Below are positions 52,509 through 60,396 of a stretch of DNA of 64,000 bases, piece by piece. The DNA comes from JAJDIA01 sp031555145 (GTDB lineage Bacteria > Bacteroidota > Bacteroidia > Bacteroidales > Tannerellaceae), in the NCBI GenBank assembly GCA_031555145.1, contig JAVBUR010000007.1:1-64000 (forward strand). The letters run 5' to 3'. A program made the position numbers and the translations under genes. The first letter of the stretch is position 1, and every line of letters begins with the position of its first letter. The notes under the pieces were generated by a model. It was not told where the DNA came from. It made no database searches and saw only the letters and a list, made by a program, of their open reading frames with translations.

Positions 52509-52811
52509 AGTATGAGTGTTTGTGCGGTTTGACAGTCCTTTTTTTCTGTTTGCAGGAGGTGTCGAACTGAGTGTTTGGGCTGTCCCTTTTGAAATGGCAC
52601 AGCGTTAAACCAAAATGGGACAATATATTTACGTTTTAATAATAAAGAGAGTGGGTTTGCTGTACACACATATTGGTGTGCCCCTTATTTTTGTATCACG
52701 AAAAAACGTGAAAACTATCATTACTTATTGAAGACTATCGTTGCTCGTTGATTACTATTGTTGCTTTAGTATTGTTACTCGTTGATTTATTACTATTGAC
52801 TCTCAAGATAA
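52509..52811. other. Leader of the fimbrial cluster with direct repeats
   Basis: GTTGCTCGTTGATT (52740-52753) and GTTACTCGTTGATT (52774-52787) are near-identical with a 34-bp start-to-start spacing, and each is followed by TACTATTG within 5-10 bases. TATTTTTG (52686-52693) fits a -7 box. A long untranslated leader with repeats is common in phase- or attenuation-controlled fimbrial genes, but nothing here proves it. No ORF. Confidence 0.45.
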
Positions 52812-53543
52812 ATGAATGATTTGATTAAGGTATTCTTTATCACCCTTCTGTGGGTGATTGGAGGAACCGGATTTGTGAATGGACAGGAGTCCCTTCGTCA
52901 GTCTGTTGGTATATATGGAAAAGAAGGAGGTATCCTTGGTGCTGATAAAAGGTTGCCAGAATGCAATTATGTGCGCCCTGTTGCATGCAAGACAAACTTG
53001 CTGTTCGATCTGGGTTCAGCATTGAATATCGAGTTGGAAGTGCCTATAGGTGAGCGTTTTTCGATAGCCGGCGAATATATTTTCCCCTGGTGGTTGTGGG
53101 AAAAAGACCAGGTTTGCTTCCAAACACTTACCGGCGGGTTGGAAGGACGTTACTGGCTCAAACCCAGCTATAAGCATCAAGATCGTTCACTAGGTACACA
53201 CAATCCGCTGACCGGATGGTTTGTAGGACTTTATACTAACCTTGGTTATTACGACTTCGAATGGAAGAAGGATGGATATCAGGGAGAGTTTTATGTGGCG
53301 GCGGGTGTCAGTGCAGGCTATGCGCAGCCCCTGTCACGTCATTTATCGTTGGAACTCTCATTGGGTGTAGGGTATCTCAATACGGATTATCGCCATTACC
53401 ATGCTGAACAATATGGTGATGGTTCCTGGCATCTGGTTCGCCAAAACAGTGGATCGTATCAATGGTTTGGGCCTACAAAGGCGAAAGTTTCCCTTGTCTG
53501 GTATCCACAAATCAAAAAAGGACAGAAAGGAGGACACAAGTAA
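52812..53543 (+). CDS. DUF3575 protein of a fimbrial cluster
   Basis: A 243-residue exported protein. The signal peptide is MNDLIKVFFITLLWVIGGTG, and CKTNLLFDLGSALNIELEVP is the DUF3575 opening. Amphipathic strands with aromatic residues follow and suggest a small outer-membrane barrel; the end is KVSLVWYPQIKK. In Bacteroidales, DUF3575 genes open fimbrillin clusters, as here. The stop codon overlaps the next start (TAATG), so the two are translationally coupled. Function is unknown. Confidence 0.85.
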   Translation: MNDLIKVFFITLLWVIGGTGFVNGQESLRQSVGIYGKEGGILGADKRLPECNYVRPVACKTNLLFDLGSALNIELEVPIGERFSIAGEYIFPWWLWEKDQVCFQTLTGGLEGRYWLKPSYKHQDRSLGTHNPLTGWFVGLYTNLGYYDFEWKKDGYQGEFYVAAGVSAGYAQPLSRHLSLELSLGVGYLNTDYRHYHAEQYGDGSWHLVRQNSGSYQWFGPTKAKVSLVWYPQIKKGQKGGHK

Positions 53544-54661
53544 TGCGAACAGTACTTTCTGTCAACCTGTTTTTCAGGTACACCCTATCGCTTCTGACAA
53601 TCGTCTTGCTGGGCGTGTCCGTCGCATCGTGCGAACGGCGTCCGCTGGAAGAACCGGGATATCGGACCGCGCTTATTCCGGTCTCCATCCTTTGGGAAGA
53701 CGCCGGACTGGATCCGGACAACGATCCCGCCCATGATGTGTACAGCGCCTCCGTGTGGTTGTTTGCGAAAGACGGTTCGCCGCTATTCGGCGACAAGCCA
53801 TACCGCGAATACCGGCTCGTCAATCCCAGCGAGGGTGAGATCGAGGTGCCTGTCGGCGAGTATTCGGTGCTTATCTTTAATAATACGGTAAGCGACTTCA
53901 GTAGCAATGTGGCCTTCCGGGGCACCGACAGCTATGAGACCTTCGAGTATTATGCCTTCCCCAATACCCGTAGCTCGTATATGCGTTCGGAAGGGAAAAG
54001 CCTGATCCTTGAACCGGACATCCTGGCTGCCTGGCACCTGGATACATTCGAAGTAACTTCCGGCATGATAACCCGCACCCGTACCCGAGGCAACGACCTG
54101 CGTGCGGATGATCCGGTCCGTTCGTTGCTTGACGTACGCCCCCAACTGCTCACACCGAGAGTGCATGTGATCGCCCATGTGCATAACCTAGCTGCTGCCG
54201 CCTCTGCTTCGGCCGCCCTTTTGGGGATGGGGTCGTCGGTGCTGCTGGCAACAGGCCGCACGCAAGCCCCCGCCAGCACGTATGTGTTCTCCATGAACAA
54301 CCGCCAACTGGAAGAACCTGACCTGATGCATGGAACGGTAGAAGCCCAGTTTAACTCCTTCGGCCCGCTGCAAACGTCGGACAATCCCCAGTATGGATTG
54401 GAGATCAGCTTCTCTCTTCATCAATCATATAAGGGCTCAGTTACCTTCCCCACACCACCGGCCCCTCCCTTCACATTTGACGTGACCGGGCAGGTTTACA
54501 GCGTGGAGGCCGAACTGCATATCGACCTGGAAATCGGTATCGAAGTAGGCCATGAAATCGACCTTCCCCTCCCGGTTAACGGAGGAGGTACAGGAGGCAA
54601 AGGAGGCTTTGGTATCGGCGTCTCCGACTGGGGTGACCCCATCAACATCCCCATCAACTAA
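53543..54661 (+). CDS. DUF5119 lipoprotein of the fimbrial cluster (Mfa/Fim accessory)
   Basis: A 372-residue lipoprotein. The lipobox VSVASC (Cys31 or so) follows MRTVLSVNLFFRYTLSLLTI. RRPLEEPGYRTALIPVSILWEDAGLD is the DUF5119 opening (quoted in part). It has a Thr/Arg-rich middle and a Gly-rich tail (GGGTGGKGGFGIG). The start overlaps the stop of the DUF3575 gene by one base. DUF5119 proteins accompany major fimbrillins and are thought to be anchor or minor subunits. Higher GC than the two fimbrillins that follow is visible. Confidence 0.85.
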   Translation: MRTVLSVNLFFRYTLSLLTIVLLGVSVASCERRPLEEPGYRTALIPVSILWEDAGLDPDNDPAHDVYSASVWLFAKDGSPLFGDKPYREYRLVNPSEGEIEVPVGEYSVLIFNNTVSDFSSNVAFRGTDSYETFEYYAFPNTRSSYMRSEGKSLILEPDILAAWHLDTFEVTSGMITRTRTRGNDLRADDPVRSLLDVRPQLLTPRVHVIAHVHNLAAAASASAALLGMGSSVLLATGRTQAPASTYVFSMNNRQLEEPDLMHGTVEAQFNSFGPLQTSDNPQYGLEISFSLHQSYKGSVTFPTPPAPPFTFDVTGQVYSVEAELHIDLEIGIEVGHEIDLPLPVNGGGTGGKGGFGIGVSDWGDPINIPIN

Positions 54662-54762
54662 CCCCGGTCAATCCACACAGAAAGATCACATGGCAAATGG
54701 AAGATCACAAACAAATAAAATAAAAACAAACAAAACAATCACCCATTTAAATTGTAAAGAAC

Positions 54763-56031
54763 ATGAAGAAGATTTTAACAAGCGCCGCCTTTGTATTGCT
54801 GCTGGCCGGATGCTCTCAGAACGAGACCTTCGACCAGGTCGACCCCAGCAATACCATCCAGTTCAGCCCCTATGCAGGGGTGACGAAAGCACAGGAAGTA
54901 GCCAATACGAATGCAAGCGGAGCAAAACCGATAGATGAATTTGGAATTGTAGGATATACATCTGGGGGAACTGCCATTGCTAATTTGGGCCATGTGAAAT
55001 ATACAGGTTCGGTAACTCCGGATAATACGTGGACTTCGGAGGCCGGTGTTGCTACTTGGCCAACTGCCTCTGGTTCATATCCGGTTAGTTTTTATGCGTA
55101 TTATCCACAGGCAAGTAATGCGGCAAGTGGTATTACCGCTACCGCCAAGACGGTGTCGTATACAGTAGGTGCTGCTGGTACACAGACCGATCTTCTTGCA
55201 GCGTCTGTAACAGACAGAGAATATGGAGATTATTTAAATGTTCAGTTGAATTTTAAGCATATACTTTCTCAAATCAAGTTTAAAGTAGCTGTTGGCACAG
55301 ACCTTAAAGTTCAAATAGCCAAGATAGAGATTGTAAAGGTAGGTAACGCTGCTACATTCGACTTTGCAAAAGTGAATACGATTGGAAATGCTACAGGGCA
55401 ACAATCGGGGACAAGTGCTATTTGGACCCAACCTGCTACCACCACTGCCACGTACGATTTCGGTATGGGCACAAATGTTGCTACTTATACGTATAATGCA
55501 TCGGATGCGAATGATAATGTATATGATGTGACCACAACGACAAATAGCAACCTGATGTTGATCCCGCAAGCAACTTCCGGTGGTGGCTTTACCAATAGTA
55601 AATACAATCGTGATGGCGCTTATATCAGAGTGACATATATGATGTATAATCCGAAAACTTATAATAACATAGTAGGTAAACTTTATGTAACAGGCGGACA
55701 GAGTACGGAATTGGGAACCCCGCTTTTTGTGAAAGCGGCATTTAGACTGGATCTTGCTAATTTTGATGGCAGTAGTGCGGCAGGCAAAGGGTGGCTTCCG
55801 GGTAAGAAGTATACATATACGCTGACCTTTGGTAAAGATGGTGGTAACGGCGGTTATAACGATAATCAATACTTTGTCGATAAAGATGGTAATAATACAA
55901 GTGAGGAAGTCTCTGATCCTTCAGGAACTCCTTTAATTGCTCCGGGTGATCCGCTTCTGCCTGGGAAAAACATCGTCTTTAAAGTTGACGTTGCAGGATG
56001 GACAGAGCCAACTGGTATTCCTGTTCAATAA
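54763..56031 (+). CDS. Fimbrillin-family lipoprotein
   Basis: A 422-residue lipoprotein with the lipobox LLLAGC (Cys17). It shows the FimA/Mfa-type architecture: an N-terminal strand region with TIQFSPYAGVTKAQ, a first beta-sandwich (VTGSVTPDNTWTSEA-like repeat, YPVSFYAYYP), and a second one with NFKHILSQIKFKVAVG, typical of the fimbrillin family. It is rich in Gly, Thr and Asn and ends with FKVDVAGWTEP. It is the likely shaft or minor subunit of a surface fimbria, matured by lipoprotein processing and a gingipain-like protease. Confidence 0.88.
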   Translation: MKKILTSAAFVLLLAGCSQNETFDQVDPSNTIQFSPYAGVTKAQEVANTNASGAKPIDEFGIVGYTSGGTAIANLGHVKYTGSVTPDNTWTSEAGVATWPTASGSYPVSFYAYYPQASNAASGITATAKTVSYTVGAAGTQTDLLAASVTDREYGDYLNVQLNFKHILSQIKFKVAVGTDLKVQIAKIEIVKVGNAATFDFAKVNTIGNATGQQSGTSAIWTQPATTTATYDFGMGTNVATYTYNASDANDNVYDVTTTTNSNLMLIPQATSGGGFTNSKYNRDGAYIRVTYMMYNPKTYNNIVGKLYVTGGQSTELGTPLFVKAAFRLDLANFDGSSAAGKGWLPGKKYTYTLTFGKDGGNGGYNDNQYFVDKDGNNTSEEVSDPSGTPLIAPGDPLLPGKNIVFKVDVAGWTEPTGIPVQ

Positions 56032-56111
56032 ATTAGATTGGTGGTGGGTAAAATACCACAAATAATATACAGCCCGGGCGGGTTTGATCGCCTTCCCGGG
56101 TACACAGATAA

Positions 56112-58526
56112 ATGAGCGAGAATATGAAAAGGAACAAAGGATACGGTAATCCATGTTGTAGTAGTCTGTTGACTGCTATGCTGTTTGCTGCTTTATTGGT
56201 AATATCGGGATGCACGGAAGAGGTGTTTGAAAAGGAGAAAACGGACGCACGGTATATCTCCTTTCAGCCGTGGGAAACGGTTCAGACAAAAGGAGTCGCA
56301 TTGGGAGAAGGCAAGGATCTTGTCAATGACAAAGTTACCATTTTTGTCAATGCGTTTAAGTATAGCGGTGGCTGGGCAAGCCTTGCTAATACCCCGGAGC
56401 ATTATATGCCTAATATAGAGCTTACTGGAGACGATACAGGTGCAAACTGGTCGTATTCTGGCACCAAGGAATGGCCAAAGGAACATAATCTGACATTTTT
56501 TGCGAATACAAGCAATGGGGCAACCTTTGTTAAGGCATCCAGCGCGCCTTTTTATCCCTCTTATGAAATTACGGCAGGAGAAGATGTTATGATTGCTACT
56601 CCTGTGTATGACAGGACATACTACAATGCACCGGGAAGTAGTAACGCCGTGGAACTGAATATGCGTCATATATTGGCAAAGGTTGGTTTTTCGGCCGCAC
56701 TTAGTGGATCTTATACGTCTGTGTCTGGCCAGGATGTAATAATTAAGCAAATCCAATTGGGAGGTGCTACAGAGGAGTCTTTGGGCGTTACTGCTTTGTA
56801 TATGAAAGCCAACTATGTGTATAATGATGGACAATGGAAATTCAGTATTCCTGTTGGTAACGAAAAATATGAGAGTCCGATCACTTTTACCACATCCGAG
56901 GCAGCTCTTACTACTACTCCAAAAGATCTATGTAGCCCTTCTGCGTATCATTTTTTTATTCCCCAAGATGTGAATAAGACATTAACTGCTTATGTAGACT
57001 ACAATATTGTCAGTTCAGATAGAACAGAATTACTTTCTACGGGGACTTTGTCGATAGATTTCAACCCTTATGAGAAGAATGATAGTAAGAATTGGGAGGC
57101 AGGGGTTGCCTATAATTATACAATTGTTTTAAACCCTACTACCGGAGGGTTAGATATTAATTCCGGAGTTTCCAATTATGATATGGCTTCCAAAACCGTT
57201 AGTGTGGATGCTCATGAGTGGGAGCAACCCCTCCCTTTGTCTGCTCCAGTTGGCTGGGCAAGGGTAACCATTCAAGGGGCACCTTCTTGGGCTCGTTTTT
57301 CAGGACATATTGCCCGTTCCCAAACGGGTGAAGATATCCAGGATGAAGCAGAGAGGTATTCACAGGAGGACAATTATACTTTTTATGTAAATTTCGGGAA
57401 TGACCCTTCAACAACTTTAGTACGAACACTTCTCGTTCAGTTTGATGAGAATGTTAGTTATAGTAATGAGAAGTTCTCAGATCGACAGTTTACAGTTGAC
57501 ATAGAGTACTTCCCTGAGCTAGATCAAAACTTAGCTACAATAAAGGCTAAAGAAACTAAAACAAAACCGGATAAAAGTTTCACCTGTCTACAGACCAAGC
57601 CTTTCTACGTAGGGAAGTACGGAAGCTATATTGCGACTAATTATGCATACACAAAAGGGCTCATAATGGAAAACTTTGAAGAATCTGATATGGAGATTTT
57701 TTATTCGGATTATGCTGACAAGCTTAAATACAAAGGAACAGCAGGTGGGCTTAAATGGTGGAGTAGTGATACAAAGGCTCCATTTGTCGCAACTGATTAT
57801 AGTGATTATGATGGACTGCCTAATACCAATAAACTTGTAACAGATGTCTCATTGCTCACTTCTGCCGAAAAGCGATTTAATACTTATGCGGCAAATTATT
57901 GCAGGAGTAAAGGAACTTCCTGGTTTTTGCCTTCACCTTCTCAATTAGGTTTTATGATGGCCGCTAATCCAAGCGAAGTCAATGCTTCATATCCTATTGA
58001 GATGCAACTTCTAAATGCCGGATATTGGTCATCTGTAGCCGTTTCTACAACGGCTTCTACGATGTTGACGAAATCAGGTGATACACGGTCACCCGCAACT
58101 CCTTTGATTAACACCTACCAAAGAGTACGTTGTGCAAGAGAAGTGGATTTGGTGGTTGTGGCAAATCCGGTTACTAAAAAAGAAGATGGGACAGTATTAG
58201 TTGATTTGGGAGGTAATGCTTTTGTATTAGATAGCGAACCTTCTGGTGGTCAGAATGCTAATTGGAATTTTGTAACAAAAAAAGCATGCAAAGGTGATAA
58301 TCAAAGGCTGGCTACACTGAGTGAGTTGGTCATGTTATTTGAGATGTATGAATTTATTCCTGCTGCAAATAGGATGGGACAACGTATCTACTTTGTTGCT
58401 GAAAGAGCAGGAGGGAATGGTAATGGAACCACGATTGATTTTACTGAAGGTATTGCTCCATATCCAGTTCAAGAGGCTTCAAATGGGAGTATAACGGGCT
58501 CATATCGCTGTGTAACTGCGCAATAA
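56112..58526 (+). CDS. Large fimbrillin-family lipoprotein, probable tip or anchor subunit
   Basis: An 804-residue lipoprotein (lipobox LLVISGC, near residue 34). Residues about 45-365 are a fimbrillin fold like that of the preceding gene (ISFQPWETVQTKGV; ELNMRHILAKVGFS). Residues about 450-800 are a C-terminal FISUMP/DUF1566-type region with WFLPSPSQLGFMMAANP, GYWSSVA and YQRVRCARE. Fusion of a shaft-like domain to a lectin-like C-terminus is what tip adhesins of Bacteroidales fimbriae look like. A start 12 bases later (MKRNKGYG) is equally possible. Confidence 0.83.
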   Translation: MSENMKRNKGYGNPCCSSLLTAMLFAALLVISGCTEEVFEKEKTDARYISFQPWETVQTKGVALGEGKDLVNDKVTIFVNAFKYSGGWASLANTPEHYMPNIELTGDDTGANWSYSGTKEWPKEHNLTFFANTSNGATFVKASSAPFYPSYEITAGEDVMIATPVYDRTYYNAPGSSNAVELNMRHILAKVGFSAALSGSYTSVSGQDVIIKQIQLGGATEESLGVTALYMKANYVYNDGQWKFSIPVGNEKYESPITFTTSEAALTTTPKDLCSPSAYHFFIPQDVNKTLTAYVDYNIVSSDRTELLSTGTLSIDFNPYEKNDSKNWEAGVAYNYTIVLNPTTGGLDINSGVSNYDMASKTVSVDAHEWEQPLPLSAPVGWARVTIQGAPSWARFSGHIARSQTGEDIQDEAERYSQEDNYTFYVNFGNDPSTTLVRTLLVQFDENVSYSNEKFSDRQFTVDIEYFPELDQNLATIKAKETKTKPDKSFTCLQTKPFYVGKYGSYIATNYAYTKGLIMENFEESDMEIFYSDYADKLKYKGTAGGLKWWSSDTKAPFVATDYSDYDGLPNTNKLVTDVSLLTSAEKRFNTYAANYCRSKGTSWFLPSPSQLGFMMAANPSEVNASYPIEMQLLNAGYWSSVAVSTTASTMLTKSGDTRSPATPLINTYQRVRCAREVDLVVVANPVTKKEDGTVLVDLGGNAFVLDSEPSGGQNANWNFVTKKACKGDNQRLATLSELVMLFEMYEFIPAANRMGQRIYFVAERAGGNGNGTTIDFTEGIAPYPVQEASNGSITGSYRCVTAQ

Positions 58527-58623
58527 GATCAGAAAGACAGTCTATTTAGGCTGTCTCTACTTTTTTAGACAGCCCTTTGCTATTTTCGTTGATCATTTTG
58601 CTGGATTCGCGTACAGTCTTACG

Positions 58624-59193
58624 TCATATCTTCCCCAACCTTTTTAACTCCCAGAAGCATTTGGCAGTCGCTGTTATGTCGACGGCGGCGTTGTGGGCTT
58701 CGTCAAAGTATGTCCGGAACAGTTTGTAGTGCAGCTCGGACAGCTTGGGCCACTTATATCCGTAGGGGCCTTTGATGGCGCAGAGATTCGTAGTCTTTTC
58801 CATCGTGCAAATCTTTCTTTTGGATTGGATGCTATTGGGCATGCCATTCCTCAGGAACTCCGCGCCGATAATTTTCTCATCGAACGACATGTTATGGGCA
58901 ACCAGGTAAGTGGCCTGCCCGACCAGTTGGTCGAACTGATTGAGAACGGAAGTAATCGCTTGCCCTTCTCGTAGTGCTCTCTCGGTTGAGATGCCGTGAA
59001 TCCTTGATGAGTCAAGCGGAATCGTGAATCCTTCCGGTTTGATAATAAAATCGCCTTCAGCGATTTTGTTTCCGCTACTGTCGTAATATAGATACGCAAG
59101 CTGAACCAGCCGTGGCCAATTGTTCAGGTCGGTAACCGGTGCCTTCCAATTTTTGGGAAGTCCTGTCGTTTCTGTGTCAAAAAATAGATACAT
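58624..59193 (-). CDS. 3'-5' exonuclease, DEDDh (DnaQ-like)
   Basis: A 189-residue nuclease. The Exo I motif is FFDTETTGLP (Asp6, Glu8), Exo II is LVAHNMSFDEKI, and Exo III is DEAHNAAVDITATA with the His that defines the DEDDh type. There is no polymerase or other domain, so it is a stand-alone repair or proofreading-like nuclease. It is convergent with the fimbrial cluster and lies 76 bases after the Fic gene on the same strand. Confidence 0.9.
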   Translation of the reverse strand: MYLFFDTETTGLPKNWKAPVTDLNNWPRLVQLAYLYYDSSGNKIAEGDFIIKPEGFTIPLDSSRIHGISTERALREGQAITSVLNQFDQLVGQATYLVAHNMSFDEKIIGAEFLRNGMPNSIQSKRKICTMEKTTNLCAIKGPYGYKWPKLSELHYKLFRTYFDEAHNAAVDITATAKCFWELKRLGKI

Positions 59194-59269
59194 AATGCTG
59201 GATTATTTGTTGGATGTTCTTTCTCTGAGCGAGTCTATATTTTGCTTTCATGACGCTATTTGGGCGTTA

Positions 59270-60181
59270 TTAAAACGTGCTTGGCGTTATTCTGGCGCTA
59301 TCATTCTCCTCATAATAGTACGAGTAGTCGATTCCTTTCATGAACATTTCGCGGCTGTCGATCTCATCGGTGAGGGCATTTTCCAGCAGATGTTTTATCT
59401 CCGTGCTGTTTGTTGCACTCTTTATCATGGCGTTCATGTACTCGGTTTTGCCGATTTTGCTCCAATCGACGCACTTCTTCAAGTTCTTCTTCAGCATTAA
59501 ATCCAACCAAATGCGTGTGCTTCGGCCGTTACCTTCCATGAATGGGTGGGCGATGTTCATCTCCACATATTTGTTGACAATTTCGTCGAATGTGTTTTCG
59601 GGCATTTTCTCAATCTGCTTTAAGGTGTTATCGAGAAAGTGCGCTACTGCAAACTGGAAACCCCCTTTAGAAATATTCTTCTGTCTGATTTGCCCAGCAA
59701 AATCGTAAAGCCCACCAAACAAATAGGCGTGGATTTGTTGCAAGCCTTTGGTTGTGCCTACTTCGATGCTGTTGATAAAAGAACTTTCAAACAGGGCGTA
59801 TGCTTTTGTCTTGCTTTTTCCATCAATGCTCTCGTCGCTGAAAGTAAACCACTCTATAAATCGGTTTGCCTTTTTACCGGGGAATTGTTTGCCGAGCGCA
59901 ATAATACCTGCATAATCAAGCATATCAGATAAACGCTTCTTACCGTCAGGGGCGAGAAGTTTCAACTGGGTAGTAATACTAACCACTTCACTGTTTTCCT
60001 TTTTCAGTTTGGCTTTGAGGTACTTCCAATAGTTTCGTGTTTTGGCGTAATCATTCTGGTCGGTAAGCACAGCGACAATATCCAACACGGAAAACCACCA
60101 TTTGGAATTCTCTTCATCCCAGACAGCCCGGACTTCGCGGTCATCGAAGAATCGAATTGATATCTTTGTATGGTTGCTCAT
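59270..60181 (-). CDS. Fic-domain protein with N-terminal Bro-N-like domain
   Basis: A 303-residue protein. Residues about 8-110 resemble the Bro-N/antirepressor domain (VWDEENSKWWFSVLDIVAVL, NRFIEWF). Residues about 140-260 are a Fic fold with the active motif HPFMEGNGR (212-220), His212 being the catalytic base and GNGR the phosphate-binding part. It should transfer AMP or another group to a protein. An inhibitory Glu motif is not obvious. Stand-alone and without a small antitoxin gene next to it, so it may be self-controlled, a toxin of a defence unit, or a housekeeping AMPylase. Confidence 0.87.
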   Translation of the reverse strand: MSNHTKISIRFFDDREVRAVWDEENSKWWFSVLDIVAVLTDQNDYAKTRNYWKYLKAKLKKENSEVVSITTQLKLLAPDGKKRLSDMLDYAGIIALGKQFPGKKANRFIEWFTFSDESIDGKSKTKAYALFESSFINSIEVGTTKGLQQIHAYLFGGLYDFAGQIRQKNISKGGFQFAVAHFLDNTLKQIEKMPENTFDEIVNKYVEMNIAHPFMEGNGRSTRIWLDLMLKKNLKKCVDWSKIGKTEYMNAMIKSATNSTEIKHLLENALTDEIDSREMFMKGIDYSYYYEENDSARITPSTF

Positions 60182-60312
60182 TGTCTTATAACTTAAATTT
60201 CGTCCGCTATAGCAGACGATTTACAATCAAAAGGTATATTTTGGGTACATATAGGCGATAAATATACGATAAAAGGCGATACCCTAACGCATGCGATCGT
60301 CATTTTCTGACG

Positions 60313-60351
60313 AAAAAAGGCCGCAGTAAATCACTTGTTTACTGCGGCCTT
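60313..60351 (-). terminator. Terminator of dnaK
   Basis: On the minus strand, GGCCGCAGTAAA pairs with TTTACTGCGGCC, followed by six Ts. It lies about 50 bases past the dnaK stop. Confidence 0.92.
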
Positions 60352-60363
60352 GCTATGATTGGG

Positions 60364-60391
60364 GATCGGCTGGAGGCCGATCGTGGCTACG
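60364..60391. repeat. Hairpin plus GGCTACG, related to 5-29
   Basis: GATCGGC (60364-60370) pairs with GCCGATC (60376-60382) and is closely followed by GGCTACG (60385-60391), the same suffix that follows the hairpin at 5-24. It lies between dnaK and its terminator. Two copies in 64 kb suggest a dispersed extragenic palindrome. Confidence 0.45.
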
Positions 60392-60396
60392 TTATC

